A DNA stretch of 64,000 nt from Volvox africanus (taxonomy: Eukaryota; Chlorophyta; Chlorophyceae; Chlamydomonadales; Volvocaceae), in NCBI GenBank assembly GCA_030268105.1, contig BSDZ01000079.1, forward strand, positions 1,431,501 to 1,495,500, read 5' to 3'. The translations under genes were made by a program, and so were the position numbers. This document shows positions 22,701-33,813 of this stretch, one piece after another. The notes below the pieces were generated by a model that had not been told where the DNA came from, searched no databases, and saw nothing but the letters and a program-made list of their open reading frames with translations. Every line of letters starts with the position of its first letter. The stretch's first letter is position 1.

Positions 22701-25528
22701 CAACTGACATAGCAATTTTGCTTCACTAAACCCCTCACGTACTCGAGGTCCTTGGTCTGGTTGGGAGTTGTGTGTATGACACATGTCAGTCGCCCATGGC
22801 TATGGCGCTTTGGCCAAGAAGGTTGACCCAGCCAACCTACCCTGATCGTATTATCATTGTTGTTTCGTCCTGTGCGCGCCCTTTGCCCTCTGCCCCCAAC
22901 TTTGCTCAAGTAGCGCTTCCTGGATACTGTTGAGGCGGAGCCGGGAGCCATCGCGGTGCATTGCAAGGCTGGGCTTGGGCGCACAGGGCTCCTGATCTGC
23001 CTTTACATCATGAAGCACTACCGCTTCACGGCGGAGGAGGTCATTGGCTACATCCGCGTGTGCCGGCCCGGCTCCGTCATTGGTCCGCAGCAGAACTTCC
23101 TGCGAGAGGTGCGCGGGAGGAGTAGAGAGGGTGGACAAACAAATGTGGGTGTGTCAGTTCCAAGGGATTGCAGAGAGCCGTCGTTGAGCGGACTCTTGCG
23201 CTGCGCCCGTGATAGCTCATCCTGATGGTGCCGGCGCATGGTATCTGGCGGTGCATTCTGTTGCGCACCCCGCCCAAGCCCAGTGCGCAGTGCGTCAGGC
23301 GTTCGGTTTGAAGCCACCGACCAGTAAAGTCGTCGCTGCCGCCGCCTCCGCGCGTGCATTCCGCCGTGGCCACTCCGATCCTCTCTCCTCTGCCCTCTCG
23401 CATGCGGCCGTGCGTGGCATTAGGTGGGTCCGACGTTATTCCGCCCCCGGCGAACCGTCAGCACTTCGGGCAGTACTGCCTCAGTCGCCGTCACCGTTCC
23501 GAGCGGTCACGTGTACAGCGGCCTTATCCCGCCAGCTCGTGCGCATCTGCGTCCTCAGCTGATGTACTCGGGGCATAACCTGACTGCTGCGCGGCGCCAA
23601 CATTCTCAGCTGCTACAGCGAACTTTGCAAGATCCCTTGTGCCGTTCACCGTGCTTCCCCTCGGTCGGTTTGGTCAACGGAACTGAGCTCACCGCGTAAT
23701 AGACGAGCCGCGTTTCAGAACATGTGCGGATGGCGGCAGTGGCGGTGTGGGTATTCGGGAACGAGTAAACCCGCACACGAACACAAAACGGTCCGTCATG
23801 GGAGAAATTGGGAAATTGTGGTCCGTCCTCCCTTATCCGTGGTGCTTACCCCCCTGCCCTTTACTCCTGGCCGGCTTATCACCCAGTGCATTTGTAGGCT
23901 TCCCAACGGTGTGACAACGGACAGACGAATGCCATCATACACTCAGTGTCCTCCGGTCCCCCTGCCTGCAGTTCCACCCTCTTGTGAAGAAGTTGCTGCC
24001 CGGGTGCCGGCAGCCTTGCAAATGACCGGTTTGCCCGTTGTTATTAACGCCAAAATACCGCCGCGTGCTTGCATGGATTGTTGCGCAGATGGAGGGCCGG
24101 ATATGGCACGAGGGTGAGCTGTATCGGGCAGCTCGCGGATTGCCCAAGGCCGGGCCAGCTGTGAATGACCTGGTTATTGCCGGGCGTGCAGCCGGTGCAC
24201 CCGACCTGGTCGCTTCACCGACACCGCTTGCCGTTTCAGATGCTGGCACGGGGGTTGCCTCTGCTAACGGTCGTAACGGCTACCACGGCAGCTCCTCATC
24301 AGCGTACAGCCAGATGCGGTCCAGCAACAGTGGCGCTGTCGGGCGACCTGTCGGTGTCGGAAGCAGTGCTGCCGTTGCAGCAGCCCCACCAGCGGCCAGT
24401 GACATGTCGCTGTTGCAATACAGCAAGCTGCAGCAATTCGGCCCCGCGTCAGGACAGTACAGCGGCAACGGGTCATACCTGTCACCAGAGTACAGCGGGT
24501 CAGCCTCATCGCCAGCAGTGCTGGGCGTCGGTGCGTCGGCAGCAATCGGCGTTGGTGCGGCCGGGCCCTACGGCGCGGTGTCGTCCTTCCGCAGCCGCTA
24601 TAATGGTGGCTCTGTGGGGTACGGTAATGGCGCCGGCGTGGGTCGCTCCATGACACCGCTGCGGTACAGCCAACAAGCCAACGTGGGTTACCATTTGGGT
24701 GTTCAGAATCATCACAGCAACCACACGGGCAGCGCAGGGCCCTTCGGCGTTCATCACTCCAGCTCCCACCCTGGACCCCTGCAGGCGGCCGCCGCTGGAT
24801 CTCGTGGATCGCTAGGAATCTCATCGGTCACGAGATCGATTGCAGTGCCGCCCGCGGGCCCAGCCACTGGTACTGCCGGCGCTGGAAGCCGATCGCCGTC
24901 AACAGGTCGCCTCAGTGTTGCCGCTGGCTTGGCGGCGCCGCCGACGTCTTCGGCTGCAGCGGCGCTGCGGTCAACGCTCCACACTGAAACTCTAGCTGCA
25001 GCGGACCGCCCCAAGCTGGTTCCGGAGCGAAACACGCAGAGCGCTGACATAGGGTCAGGGTTTGGCCTCGGCGGCACATCGCTCACGCCCTCGGGCGCCG
25101 GTGGGTCGGCTTCACCTTGGCGCATCGCTGTACCATCTGGTGGCTCTGCCGGTTCTTCCGGTCCTGGAACACCCAACTCGGTCGGTTCTGCCGGCGGCGG
25201 TACCGGAACTGCTGGCGCCAGCGGCAGCAGCGTCCTCAATCGCACGCCCTCAGTTAATGGCCGTACCAACGGCGGTGCTCCAGGAGCACCAGTCGTAGCT
25301 GCTAGCGCAAGCGGTGGCGTTGCGCGTATCTTGGCGCCGAACGGGCAGCCTCGTAAGGTGCCCATGGCACTGCTAAATCAATACGTTCAACAGCAACAAC
25401 AGCCGCAGGGGTCCGCAAGCCAGCAAGCTGTGGCAGGGTGGGGTCCGGCCGCAGGTGTGCCAAAACCGCCCGCAGCCGCGGCACCAGCACAGATGCGCAC
25501 AAGTTATCCTTACGGCATGCGGCAGTAA
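19788..25528 (+). CDS. CDC14: CDC14-family dual-specificity protein phosphatase, about 811 aa
   Basis: Ten exons: 19788-19814, 20052-20165, 20249-20335, 20417-20494, 20681-20824, 21117-21206, 21948-22115, 22460-22552, 22914-23108, 24089-25528. They sum to 812 codons, all in phase. The CDC14 N-terminal half is present ([27 protein letters not shown]), then [13 protein letters not shown] and the catalytic half. The signature [10 protein letters not shown] at about 22959-22988 holds the nucleophile Cys284; Asp257 in FPDGS is the likely general acid; [14 protein letters not shown] follows. CDC14 removes phosphate from CDK sites and acts in mitotic exit, and at cilia and centrosomes in some lineages. 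The last ~470 residues, in one 1.44-kb exon, are Ser/Gly/Ala/Pro-rich and presumably disordered. The 27-nt first exon is chosen because it gives an in-phase ATG, acidic start and good donor; it is the least certain part. Confidence 0.92.
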
Positions 25529-26384
25529 GGTCAGTACGCGTAGCGGCACAAGCAGCGGTATGGCTGCTCCGCAAAACCTGCTGTGCCGCATTCCGCCTCC
25601 CGTGCCTTATGTATGCGTGTTGTTGTCTTGTGACTCGCAGTAGGTATCGCTAGTCAACGGCATTGCCTGAGGCAAGCGCGGGCTTGGCCTTTCTGTGCGG
25701 CGGACGCAGACGTGCCCCACCTGCGGGTGACCGCAAATGACCGACCGGCCCGTGGGATCATTTGGGGTACTTTCACTGAACCACAGGTGATTCAGTTATC
25801 GCAAGCGCAAGTAGGGGATACAGCTAGGCCATAACGAGGATGGTCTACATGTGCACCCAACCCGCGCCGCGTACCTTACATTTATGATTGTTGCAGCCTG
25901 GTTAAGATCCTGAGCTGTTGGATTTAAGATCCGTATTAAATCTTGGCCCCGGGCCCAGCAGCGATGGTCTTGAAGTGGGTGGATGCCCGATCTGCGCGTG
26001 CGTGTATGTAGTGCAGTACGATATCTAGGGGAGATGGATTGCAGCAAGCGTCTTTTGTCCCGCACTGTGCGGGATGATTTATCCGCCCTCTTGAGCACCA
26101 GGTTCGATTGGAATGGTAGCAGAAGTGGTAGCGCGAGTGCCGTATGGAAGCAGAGCCCTTATGCAGCGGGAAGTTCTACATATTGCACGCTGCTTGTAGG
26201 TATGCATACAGCTGCTCATCAGCTGTAATCAAAGTGCCTCCGAGGGATTCCAACAAGAGTACAAGGACATGCGACACTGCCAACTCACACTTCCCAGAAC
26301 TCGCATACAACTGCGGAACTTGGGTGCGGGTATGTCTGTGCGTGTATGTGTATGTGTGTTCGCCGCCAGGGGCGAAGTTAGTAC
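25529..26384. other. Intergenic or 3' part of an unresolved minus-strand gene
   Basis: No TGTAA signal within about 300 nt after the CDC14 stop. Minus-strand frames around 26275-26210 and 26095-25990 could be downstream exons of the gene that starts at 26514, but I could not phase them convincingly to a stop. Confidence 0.3.
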
Positions 26385-26514
26385 CTGCGGCATTTCGCTT
26401 GCGGGTTGTAGCGCCTCGCTTGCCTTGGAGGGGCCGTACTGTTTCTGGTGACTCAGATGATGCTGATTCGGATACGCGTGGAATTTTGAGCACCATTATG
26501 TTCGCATCCTCCAT
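26385..26514 (-). CDS. Possible first exon of an unrecognised minus-strand gene
   Basis: The minus strand gives an ATG at 26514 followed by 43 codons beginning MEDANIMVLKIPRV, Ser/Glu-rich then Lys/Arg-rich (GKRGATTRKRNAA, a nuclear-signal-like patch), ending at a GTACTAAC donor. An acceptor about 107 nt downstream would continue in phase with an LLLESLGGTLITADEQL segment. I do not recognise the family, and the 3' end is not resolved. Confidence 0.35.
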
Positions 26515-26936
26515 CGTGAGCGCCCTCGATCCCGCGTTCATGCACCCCAGCCGGTTGCTCTGTAGGCTTTTGTTCTTCGACACACGATAGCTAGATAGTA
26601 GCTTGGCTTTGTAATGGGTCTGTGTGATGGAGAGGAGGGCCAACGCCCAGAACTTTTGCCGCGTGCTTCTGGGAGCGCTAAGATCGTGGAAGCTTGGAGG
26701 GAAGATCTGGCATGAAGACGACGGATGTGGCCCTGGGGTGGTGTTCCACGGGTGGGCTCTTGCTCCAATCGTTTGTGTGCCCCACTGAACCATTCTGGTC
26801 CTTATCATAAAATTTAGTCCAATTGGTCGCATAGTCCCTTGCTAGGGAAGAGTTATTAGCTTTGAGGAGCCTCTAGTTAGAGGCGTATAGTCCAAGGAGC
26901 TTATTTAGGCGCCCTATGAAAAAGTAGGTCAATATC

Positions 26937-27120
26937 TTATGTCATGCGGTCCTTACGGAACCGTGGAAATTGGCGCGGCTCATGCCTTCGGGCAAAACCC
27001 CACTTCTGTTGTGGCGGCATGTTGTGGGGATCTGGCGCCAGATCGTGGCCTCCGCTGCGGTTGCCACCAAGTTCCATCCCTTCGCCGGAATGATGCACCG
27101 GCGTTTGCGCGCTTCTTTGT
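26937..27120 (-). CDS. Possible terminal exon of an unrecognised minus-strand gene
   Basis: One minus frame ends with a Gly/His/Pro/Arg-rich tail (GGNRSGGHDLAPDPHNMPP, then KWGFARRHEPRQFPRF) before a TAA at 26937-26939. It reads like the basic tail of a nuclear or RNA-binding protein. A possible start (MAAFEEERAAAA) lies near 28325, and a short coiled-coil-like segment (LRAKLDEEQATIKQ) near 28110, both on the same strand. I could not connect these pieces. Confidence 0.25.
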
Positions 27121-29391
27121 CGTAATCCGCTGCACGCGTTCATGTGCGTGCTTTGCGCAGCATAGTGGTAGGAATGGTCCGATTAGCCAAGTAGTGTCCG
27201 AATTCCGGGTTGTGGAGCGGAGGAGGCTGTGTTGTTGAACGCGCGGACCCGAATGCCACTTCCTTATCGAGATTGTATGTTATGGAGATAACCGTCATAG
27301 CTTTTTGTTGCCTCCTTTCCCCACAGGATGTAGGTTAGCACAGCATTTCGAGGGGGGGCTTGCGCTGCGTATCGCATTGTTACTCCGAGGGTATGATTCC
27401 GGAGTGCACTGAAGGAGACGGCGCAAGTGAAGTGGTTATACCTGGGTTGATTGGTAGCTTCGCATTTGCGCACGTATGACAGAGTGTACGTCAACGTGCC
27501 TGCATATCAGGCAGTCACTGATGCTTCGCGCTGCACATTTGCTTTAATATCCTTCCGGGGACGTTTTTTTTGCGTGCCCGGGGTCCGGGGTCCGGGGTCC
27601 AAGGTTTAGGGCTTCTTTCCCGCACGTCTTTGTGCCCGCGCTTGTCTGTTGTCCAGATGGTGCTGTCAAAAGGCAGGTTGACATGTTCAATTGAGAGAAT
27701 TCGGAGACCACGGAACCCTCCCGTCAGCATGAGTTGCAAATATTTCTAGCGTTTAACGTCAGCTGCTACGGGCCGTCAGTCTCCTCCTCCTCATGTACCG
27801 TCCAGTCTGCAAGTGTCGGTGTGCTATGTTGGAGCAGCCATATGGTGATGTGTCTGTGTATTGGGAGCCTTTTTGTGTGCATGTACATATACCAAAACTG
27901 TATGTCCCTGATGCCCAGCCTGATGATTTGGGGAAGGTGCGTGTACAGAGAAACGTGTGTGTGTCCAGAGAGGCAGGTAATGGCATCACAAGAGGTGTGT
28001 GTGTATAAACGCGCAGCGGTGTCATAAACGGTACGATTGCGTGACGCGGACCACAGGCAATTGGGCAAGTATTGTACGGAACTACGCGGGTTTTACGTTG
28101 TTTTATGGTCGCTTGCTCCTCGTCTAGTTTGGCTCGTAGAGACGCTTGTTGGTTCGGTGTGCGTGACCAGGACGAATCATAACTCTGATGTCGACAGGAC
28201 GGCGATGGCATGAGGGTTGCGGGGATGAACGCGGGATGCACTAGAATGCTGTTTTGCCCCTGATATATGGGGGCCGCGGTTGCACGATGCTGCTGCCGCC
28301 CGCTCTTCCTCAAACGCAGCCATCGCCGCCCTTTTTTACTCGCAGTGCGGTCTCTATGGTTTGTGGCCGCTCTTCTGCACAATACTGAACGTAACTCACT
28401 AATGTGTTGGTGAATGGCTTTGGCTTGGCTCTTAGAATTGGAGCTCCTCAAAGAACAATTCTTAATCCAAAGACATTTTTGACTGGGGGGGTTCTCCGTC
28501 TGACTTTCGTATGGATTTAGCCTAGTCAGCTGTATTACGGACTGTACGGGGATTGGCTTGTAGCCTAAGCATTTCATATTAGCAAGCCTATGTTCCAGAC
28601 AGGCGCACTAAGACATCTAGTTTTGTAGGTTTTAGCTCTCTGGTCTGGTGACGTCTGGCAATTCGCTAGGTCCGCGGCATTATAAGCAGGTTAACAAGCG
28701 ATGGACTGGACAATTGTGCTCTGTTTCGTTTTGCTTCGCCGTTTCAGGGACTGGGCTCCCAACTTCATGGAATGACTTCGAGGAATGTAACATGCAGCGC
28801 GTCATCGGCCCGCACCCCACGCGTCTGGGAAAAAACCCGAAGGTCAGTCTGAGCGCGGAGCTCCTCACCTACTCCCATAGGTTAAAAATGTCAAACATTC
28901 CTCAGATTGCAATGCGAGCCTTGAAAGACTTTGACACAGCTATCCGCACAGCGTGGGGTGGTCACTGTTGATCTTAAGTATTGCGCCAGAATACCTATTT
29001 AACGCTTCCCAAAGACCACCTTTCAAAAGAGCTGAACGTGCCAGTTCGAGGCGTGGCGTTAACTTGCGTGAGCGGAGTTGAGCGGTTGTGGCAAGTGGCC
29101 CAGCCCTCCCACCCCTGCCCATGGGCCATGACCACATCACGTCTGGATGATACCTCGGGAATCTTGCTGTTATTGCTTGTATCCAGCATTCATAGCAATT
29201 ATAGGTGCTTATGTACGAGTCCGTAAGAGTGAAGAGTAACTGCGCAAGGACCAATAATATGGACGGTGGCGTACAATACGTCGAAAGGCCCGTGAAAACC
29301 TTGTGCCCCATTTGAGCGATAGTTTGTAGTATGTGAGAGGATAATTACTTCATATGTGCGTTTATGCATTCCATAGGGCTGGATATTGGAA
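27121..29391. other. Poorly resolved interval with a GGGGTCC repeat
   Basis: No exon that I can place in a family. It holds a GGGGTCC tandem repeat at 27578-27600, GT-rich stretches near 27840-28010 and the weak minus-strand fragments described with the preceding entry. Confidence 0.35.
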
Positions 29392-31818
29392 ATGAGCCTT
29401 TTTGGGGACCTGCCACCGCCCTCTGCACACCTCCGGCCAAAGAAAGAAAATCAAGAAGAAGAATATAAGCCAAAGCCATTTCTCGAAAACGCTCCGGGCT
29501 CGGAAGGGGAGGGTGATGACCCCTCGGACCAAGATGTCCATAATAGGCCCGAGAAGCGGCAACGACTTGAAGATGCTAAGAGCAGTGGAGTTCTTTCGAA
29601 CGACCAGGTGTGAAAATTTTCGCTCAAGCGGGTTTTGGATGCAGCACGCCGATGCTTTTGTTCTCTACGTGTGTACCCAGTATAACAAGGCAAAAATGCA
29701 TGTAACCTTCGCGCGAGCTTCCGTCACTTGGGCGATGTATTCCAAGCCCAAGCCCTTTCAAACGCCTCCTAGGAACTCCCTGTGTATGCCCCTCTGCTCC
29801 CTGTGCAGATTGCCGCCGCCCTCGCTAAAATTGGTTCCCATATTTCGAACCCGGACAAGTTCAGTAAGGCGGCAGGTCTGCTTCGGCAAATGCTGGACTC
29901 GGGCGCACTGACTAAGACCCACCGTGACCAGCTCTTTGAGGTGGTCAAGGTAAGCCCAACGCCCAAAGCCTTGTATGTGCCTTCTATCCCCCAGTGAGCT
30001 AGACCTCGTCCGGAGCTTGGCGGGCGGACAAGGTCCTAATTACACATTGTTCCTGGTTGTGACCACCTGGCACCAGGACCCCACCTGTGCCCCAACCGTC
30101 TCAGGACCCGTGCGGGCGCTTCCCCCATTATCTTCTTGTATTAGGTCTCATCCATCGCCAGCCATCCCGCCCCATTGCGCTGAGCACCTGTAATGCACTG
30201 CGGCCGTGCATTACGTGGCGATATGTGGATCCGTGGATCCGTCCTTTTCCCTGCCATCCATGCCCTCCGTTACATGCTGGGCCTTTCCGCTGCGGCCCCC
30301 GCCCGACACCGCTTGCACGCGTGTTTGCCCTCAGCCGTCCGCACCACTTCAGCCCAGCAGCTCATGCGTTCGGATCTGTCGTTTCCTCCGTTACTTGCTA
30401 CCCCATCCATAAGGCGGCCTTTTCTGACTTTGACAACGCCAGCGAGGCCAGCCTCCGCCGCGACTACATGAAACTGTGCTACAGCCTAGACAAGCGCGCA
30501 GAGGGCTTATTCACCCGCGCCCAGCGGGCGCAGCTGGAGGTCTACCGCATTGTGGGCTTTCTGCAGAACGAGATGCACACGGACGACTCTTTCGTTTTCA
30601 ACAAGGTGTGTGTGTGTAGCCGACCGCATGGCAGCAACGCACCACAGCAGTGATTGATTGCGTCCCCACCCCAATACCAAACGAGACTTGGATGAGAAAT
30701 AGAACATATGGGTCCTGCCACGCGTCATCATGCGGTACGGGGTACGAGGTATTCGCCTGCTTGTCAACAGGTTTTCCGCACCACGGGTTCTACCACTTAT
30801 CAAATGAGTGGCACCTGCTGGAGGTTCGTCGCCTGGTAGTGGCATGTCGTGCCTCTTCCCCCCGGCCCTCAGCTTGTTACATGGACCCAGGTGGCCATGT
30901 CGTACTGTCCTCTGCCAAGAAAATCTCCCCTTTGGCGCCGTTGCTTACGTTTGCCAGGTTCTTGGCCGCCTCAAGGATGCAGTAGCAGCGCTGCCCTCCG
31001 CAACTGAGGAGGATGAGGAGGCGCTGGCGGAGCTGCAGGAGGCGGCTGCGGGCAGCGACGGAGAAAGGAGTGGCGACGAGGGTGATGACGGTGGTGAGCG
31101 ACATCAGCGTGGCGGAAGGAGCGTTCTGAATACTACGGACCACACCGTGGCATTCGGGAAGGGAGTGCGCGGTGAAGAGGCCGCCATCCTGGCAGGACCG
31201 ATGGCTGCAGCTGGGACATCCAAGCCTCATGTGGAGGTGATAGAAGGGCATCCTCCAGAAGCTGGGTCGGCAGGGGCTCAAGAAGATGTGGAAGACGACG
31301 CAGAGGCGGACCCCTTCGGCCTGGAACAGCTGCTGCCGGCTCCCAAACGTCCCCGAGCTCCGCCGCCCCCGCCACCCCCTCCGCTGCTCCATCACCCTGG
31401 GGATGACGCGGGAGATGGACAACAACACATTGGCGGTGGCAGCAAGAGCAGAAGCAGTAACGCCTGGACAACAGCACAGGCGCTGGTAATGCGGCGTCAG
31501 GCGCTGATCGAGTGCCTGATTACGTCGCGTGGCTTCCATAAGACTCCCTGGGCGCGCACAGGCGTGGAGCTGTTCGTCGAACACTACAACAAGCACCGTG
31601 ACCGCTTCACGACAGACCAGCTAGTGGCGGTGGACGAGATGGTGCGCTTTGTGCGGGCGGCGCGTCAGGCAAGACCTACGGGCCCATCGCAGAAGGAGAT
31701 CAATCGCGACACCACCAGCTTCGAGCGCGCACGTTCAGATTGGAGCCGCGCGACTTTGTCAGCGCGTGGTAAGGTGGGCGCGTCTGGAGACGCTAAGTCG
31801 CAAAACTGGCTGGGGTGA
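29392..31818 (+). CDS. Conserved-looking nuclear protein of unknown function, 469 aa
   Basis: Four exons in phase: 29392-29607, 29809-29949, 30414-30605, 30958-31818. The N-terminus MSLFGDLPPP is followed by an acidic, charged stretch with an EKRQRLED patch. Residues ~73-185 are predicted helical (HISNPDKFSKAAGLLRQML, then DYMKLCYSLDKRAEGLF and HTDDSFVFNK). The next ~130 residues are acidic and disordered, with a basic PKRPR next to polyproline that could be a nuclear localisation signal. The C-terminal ~100 residues are well ordered (RGFHKTPWARTGVELFVEHY, DQLVAVDEMVRFVRAAR) and end basic. I have a sense of similarity to plant proteins beginning MSLFGDLPPP but cannot name a function. Confidence 0.8.
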
Positions 31819-33813
31819 AGCTCCCGAGCTGAGCTGTGCCGTGGTGCAAGATTGTCTGTGGCGGGGTGGCGCCAGGATGGCCTCCTGTTGATACGCAATT
31901 GTTACTTAGGCAGGAGATGTTTGAATCATGTGCAACTGTTATCCCGCGCGGAGCTATCATACGGGTTCCGCAGCAGTCTTGCGGACCTGGTGATCATCGT
32001 CGCCCATCTGGTAGGGGGGGATGCTGAGGGCCGAGGTAAGGTGCAGTGGGGAATGAATCCCAAGTAAATAGGCGGTGCAGCGTCGTGCAGCATGGTATGT
32101 ATGTGGATCACGCGGCCAGCAGACAATGAAGATGACTTCACAGCTGTTTACGAGGACTCGGAGTGTTTTCAACAGGCCTCCAGCGAACGAGATTTTGTCT
32201 GCAAGCGCCAGTGATATGCAACGGACAGATCATCCTTCCAAAACCTAAATTGAGGAATGATGAGTGAGTGGGCACCCCTACTGGTCGGAGGATCGTGTAG
32301 GACATACATGTATTTCGGCTTGCGAGCTGACCGGGAGGAGAGTTGATTGCACCGTTGATCCGCCAGATTCTACTGGACGCTGGTGGTGAGCGCTGAGGCC
32401 AACAGATATATATTGAAGTCGATCTGGATGAATGGATGAGGGCATTCCTCTAGAAGGGAGAAGCAGGTTCTCTGCCCAGTTTAGTGGGACGCTGGTGGCG
32501 GAATGTCACTCTGCAACACTTAAGCTGTCGTTTGTTAACCAGCTCTCTAGCGACCATAGCACAGAGGTGTTGCTCGTCTGACAAGCCAGGTGCTTGGATC
32601 AAGCAAGGCAGGGATCCGAGGACAGGGTCCCAATCGTTGTCTTGCGCAAATCGTTGAATGTAACACTTGTGCAATGGGAGGGAGCGGTACGAGGGTCTAA
32701 CATAAGCCGTTTTCATGTGAACATCCTGGATTACCTGTGGGCGGCTCCCCCCCCCACGGGGCGGAAAAAAACCTTACTCGTTTGGAGTATGGAAATTGCG
32801 TCATTGCCATGAGTGCACCTGTGCCCGTGGGTCCTCGTCCTCAAATCGCGCCCTGACTGAATACCTCGTCCCATGCCAGCGCCGTCCACTGTCCGATAGT
32901 GAAGTCATCACACTGTACGTTGGCGGAGCAGCTAAATCTCTCGGGAAGTACAAACGGAAGTACAAACGGAAGGAAGTACAAACGCTCAGTAACGTCATAA
33001 TTATAATCATCCTCAGCTTTCTGTCATCGTCTATGGGACTTCACCCTGCCACACTAGGTAGCCTAGGCTGGCTGATATAAAAATTTCTTTGGGACCCAAG
33101 CCTGCCCTATTCCCGTCTCCGAGCGATCTGCCACCATTATGGATATAGAAAGAAGGCCACGGTAACACATCGACACTCCCACACGGTGCCCAAATGCTCC
33201 TCAGAATTGAAGTTCAACAGAACCACTGGGCTGTGGTAATCCGCCGCCTGTGGCTCGCGGACGAAAAACACGACGACAGTGCCCCGGTTGCACAACATGG
33301 CCTAGCTCTTACTGGGTGGCCGCATACAAATGGAGATGTTATCCTGGTCCTAGTCCAAATGGCACGATTGCGTCCTAAGTCACGTGCGACCTCGTCAGGT
33401 GAAACCCGGATTTGCCGCTGCTTCATTTCCTGCTGCGGATTTGCCACTGCTTCATTTCCTCCGGCCCTTTCTATGCTCTGTGAATGGTGATGTCGCTACC
33501 GCTGAGCTGGGCCCTGAGATCATCAATTCTTTTGGCCAGCCTCACGGCATTCGGCACATATCTACCGTGACTCCTTACGTCGCGATTGTCCGGCCGCGTC
33601 CAGCCCAGCTTCTCCGCATTCCAGGCGGAATCGGGCCTGCTGCCACGTAACGAGCGAATGCAGAAAACATACTAGTGCACGCATGGTACTACTACGCTTA
33701 AGCGTCATGTCCCAAAGGGCTTCATCGGTTCAGGGCGCGTACCTCTCTCCTCCATCATCCGAAGGGGCTCTCTCCATTCACCCCTGAGCCCCGAAACCTC
33801 CGTCCGTTCCACA
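31819..33813. other. Intergenic region between convergent genes
   Basis: Tail-to-tail interval after the gene ending at 31818 and before the LAZ1-like 3' end at 33814. I see no gene. Local repeats: three copies of GGAAGTACAAAC at 32944-32984 and a 24-bp direct repeat at 33408-33460. Confidence 0.5.
33408..33460. repeat. 24-bp direct repeat
   Basis: Two copies beginning GGATTTGCC at 33408-33431 and 33437-33460 differ at one base (G/A) and are separated by 5 bp. Confidence 0.8.

Noticed and set aside
27759..28577. Minus-strand open frame of 272 codons
   Set aside because: Much of it is the translation of GT-rich repeats; only a small coiled-coil-like segment looks coding.
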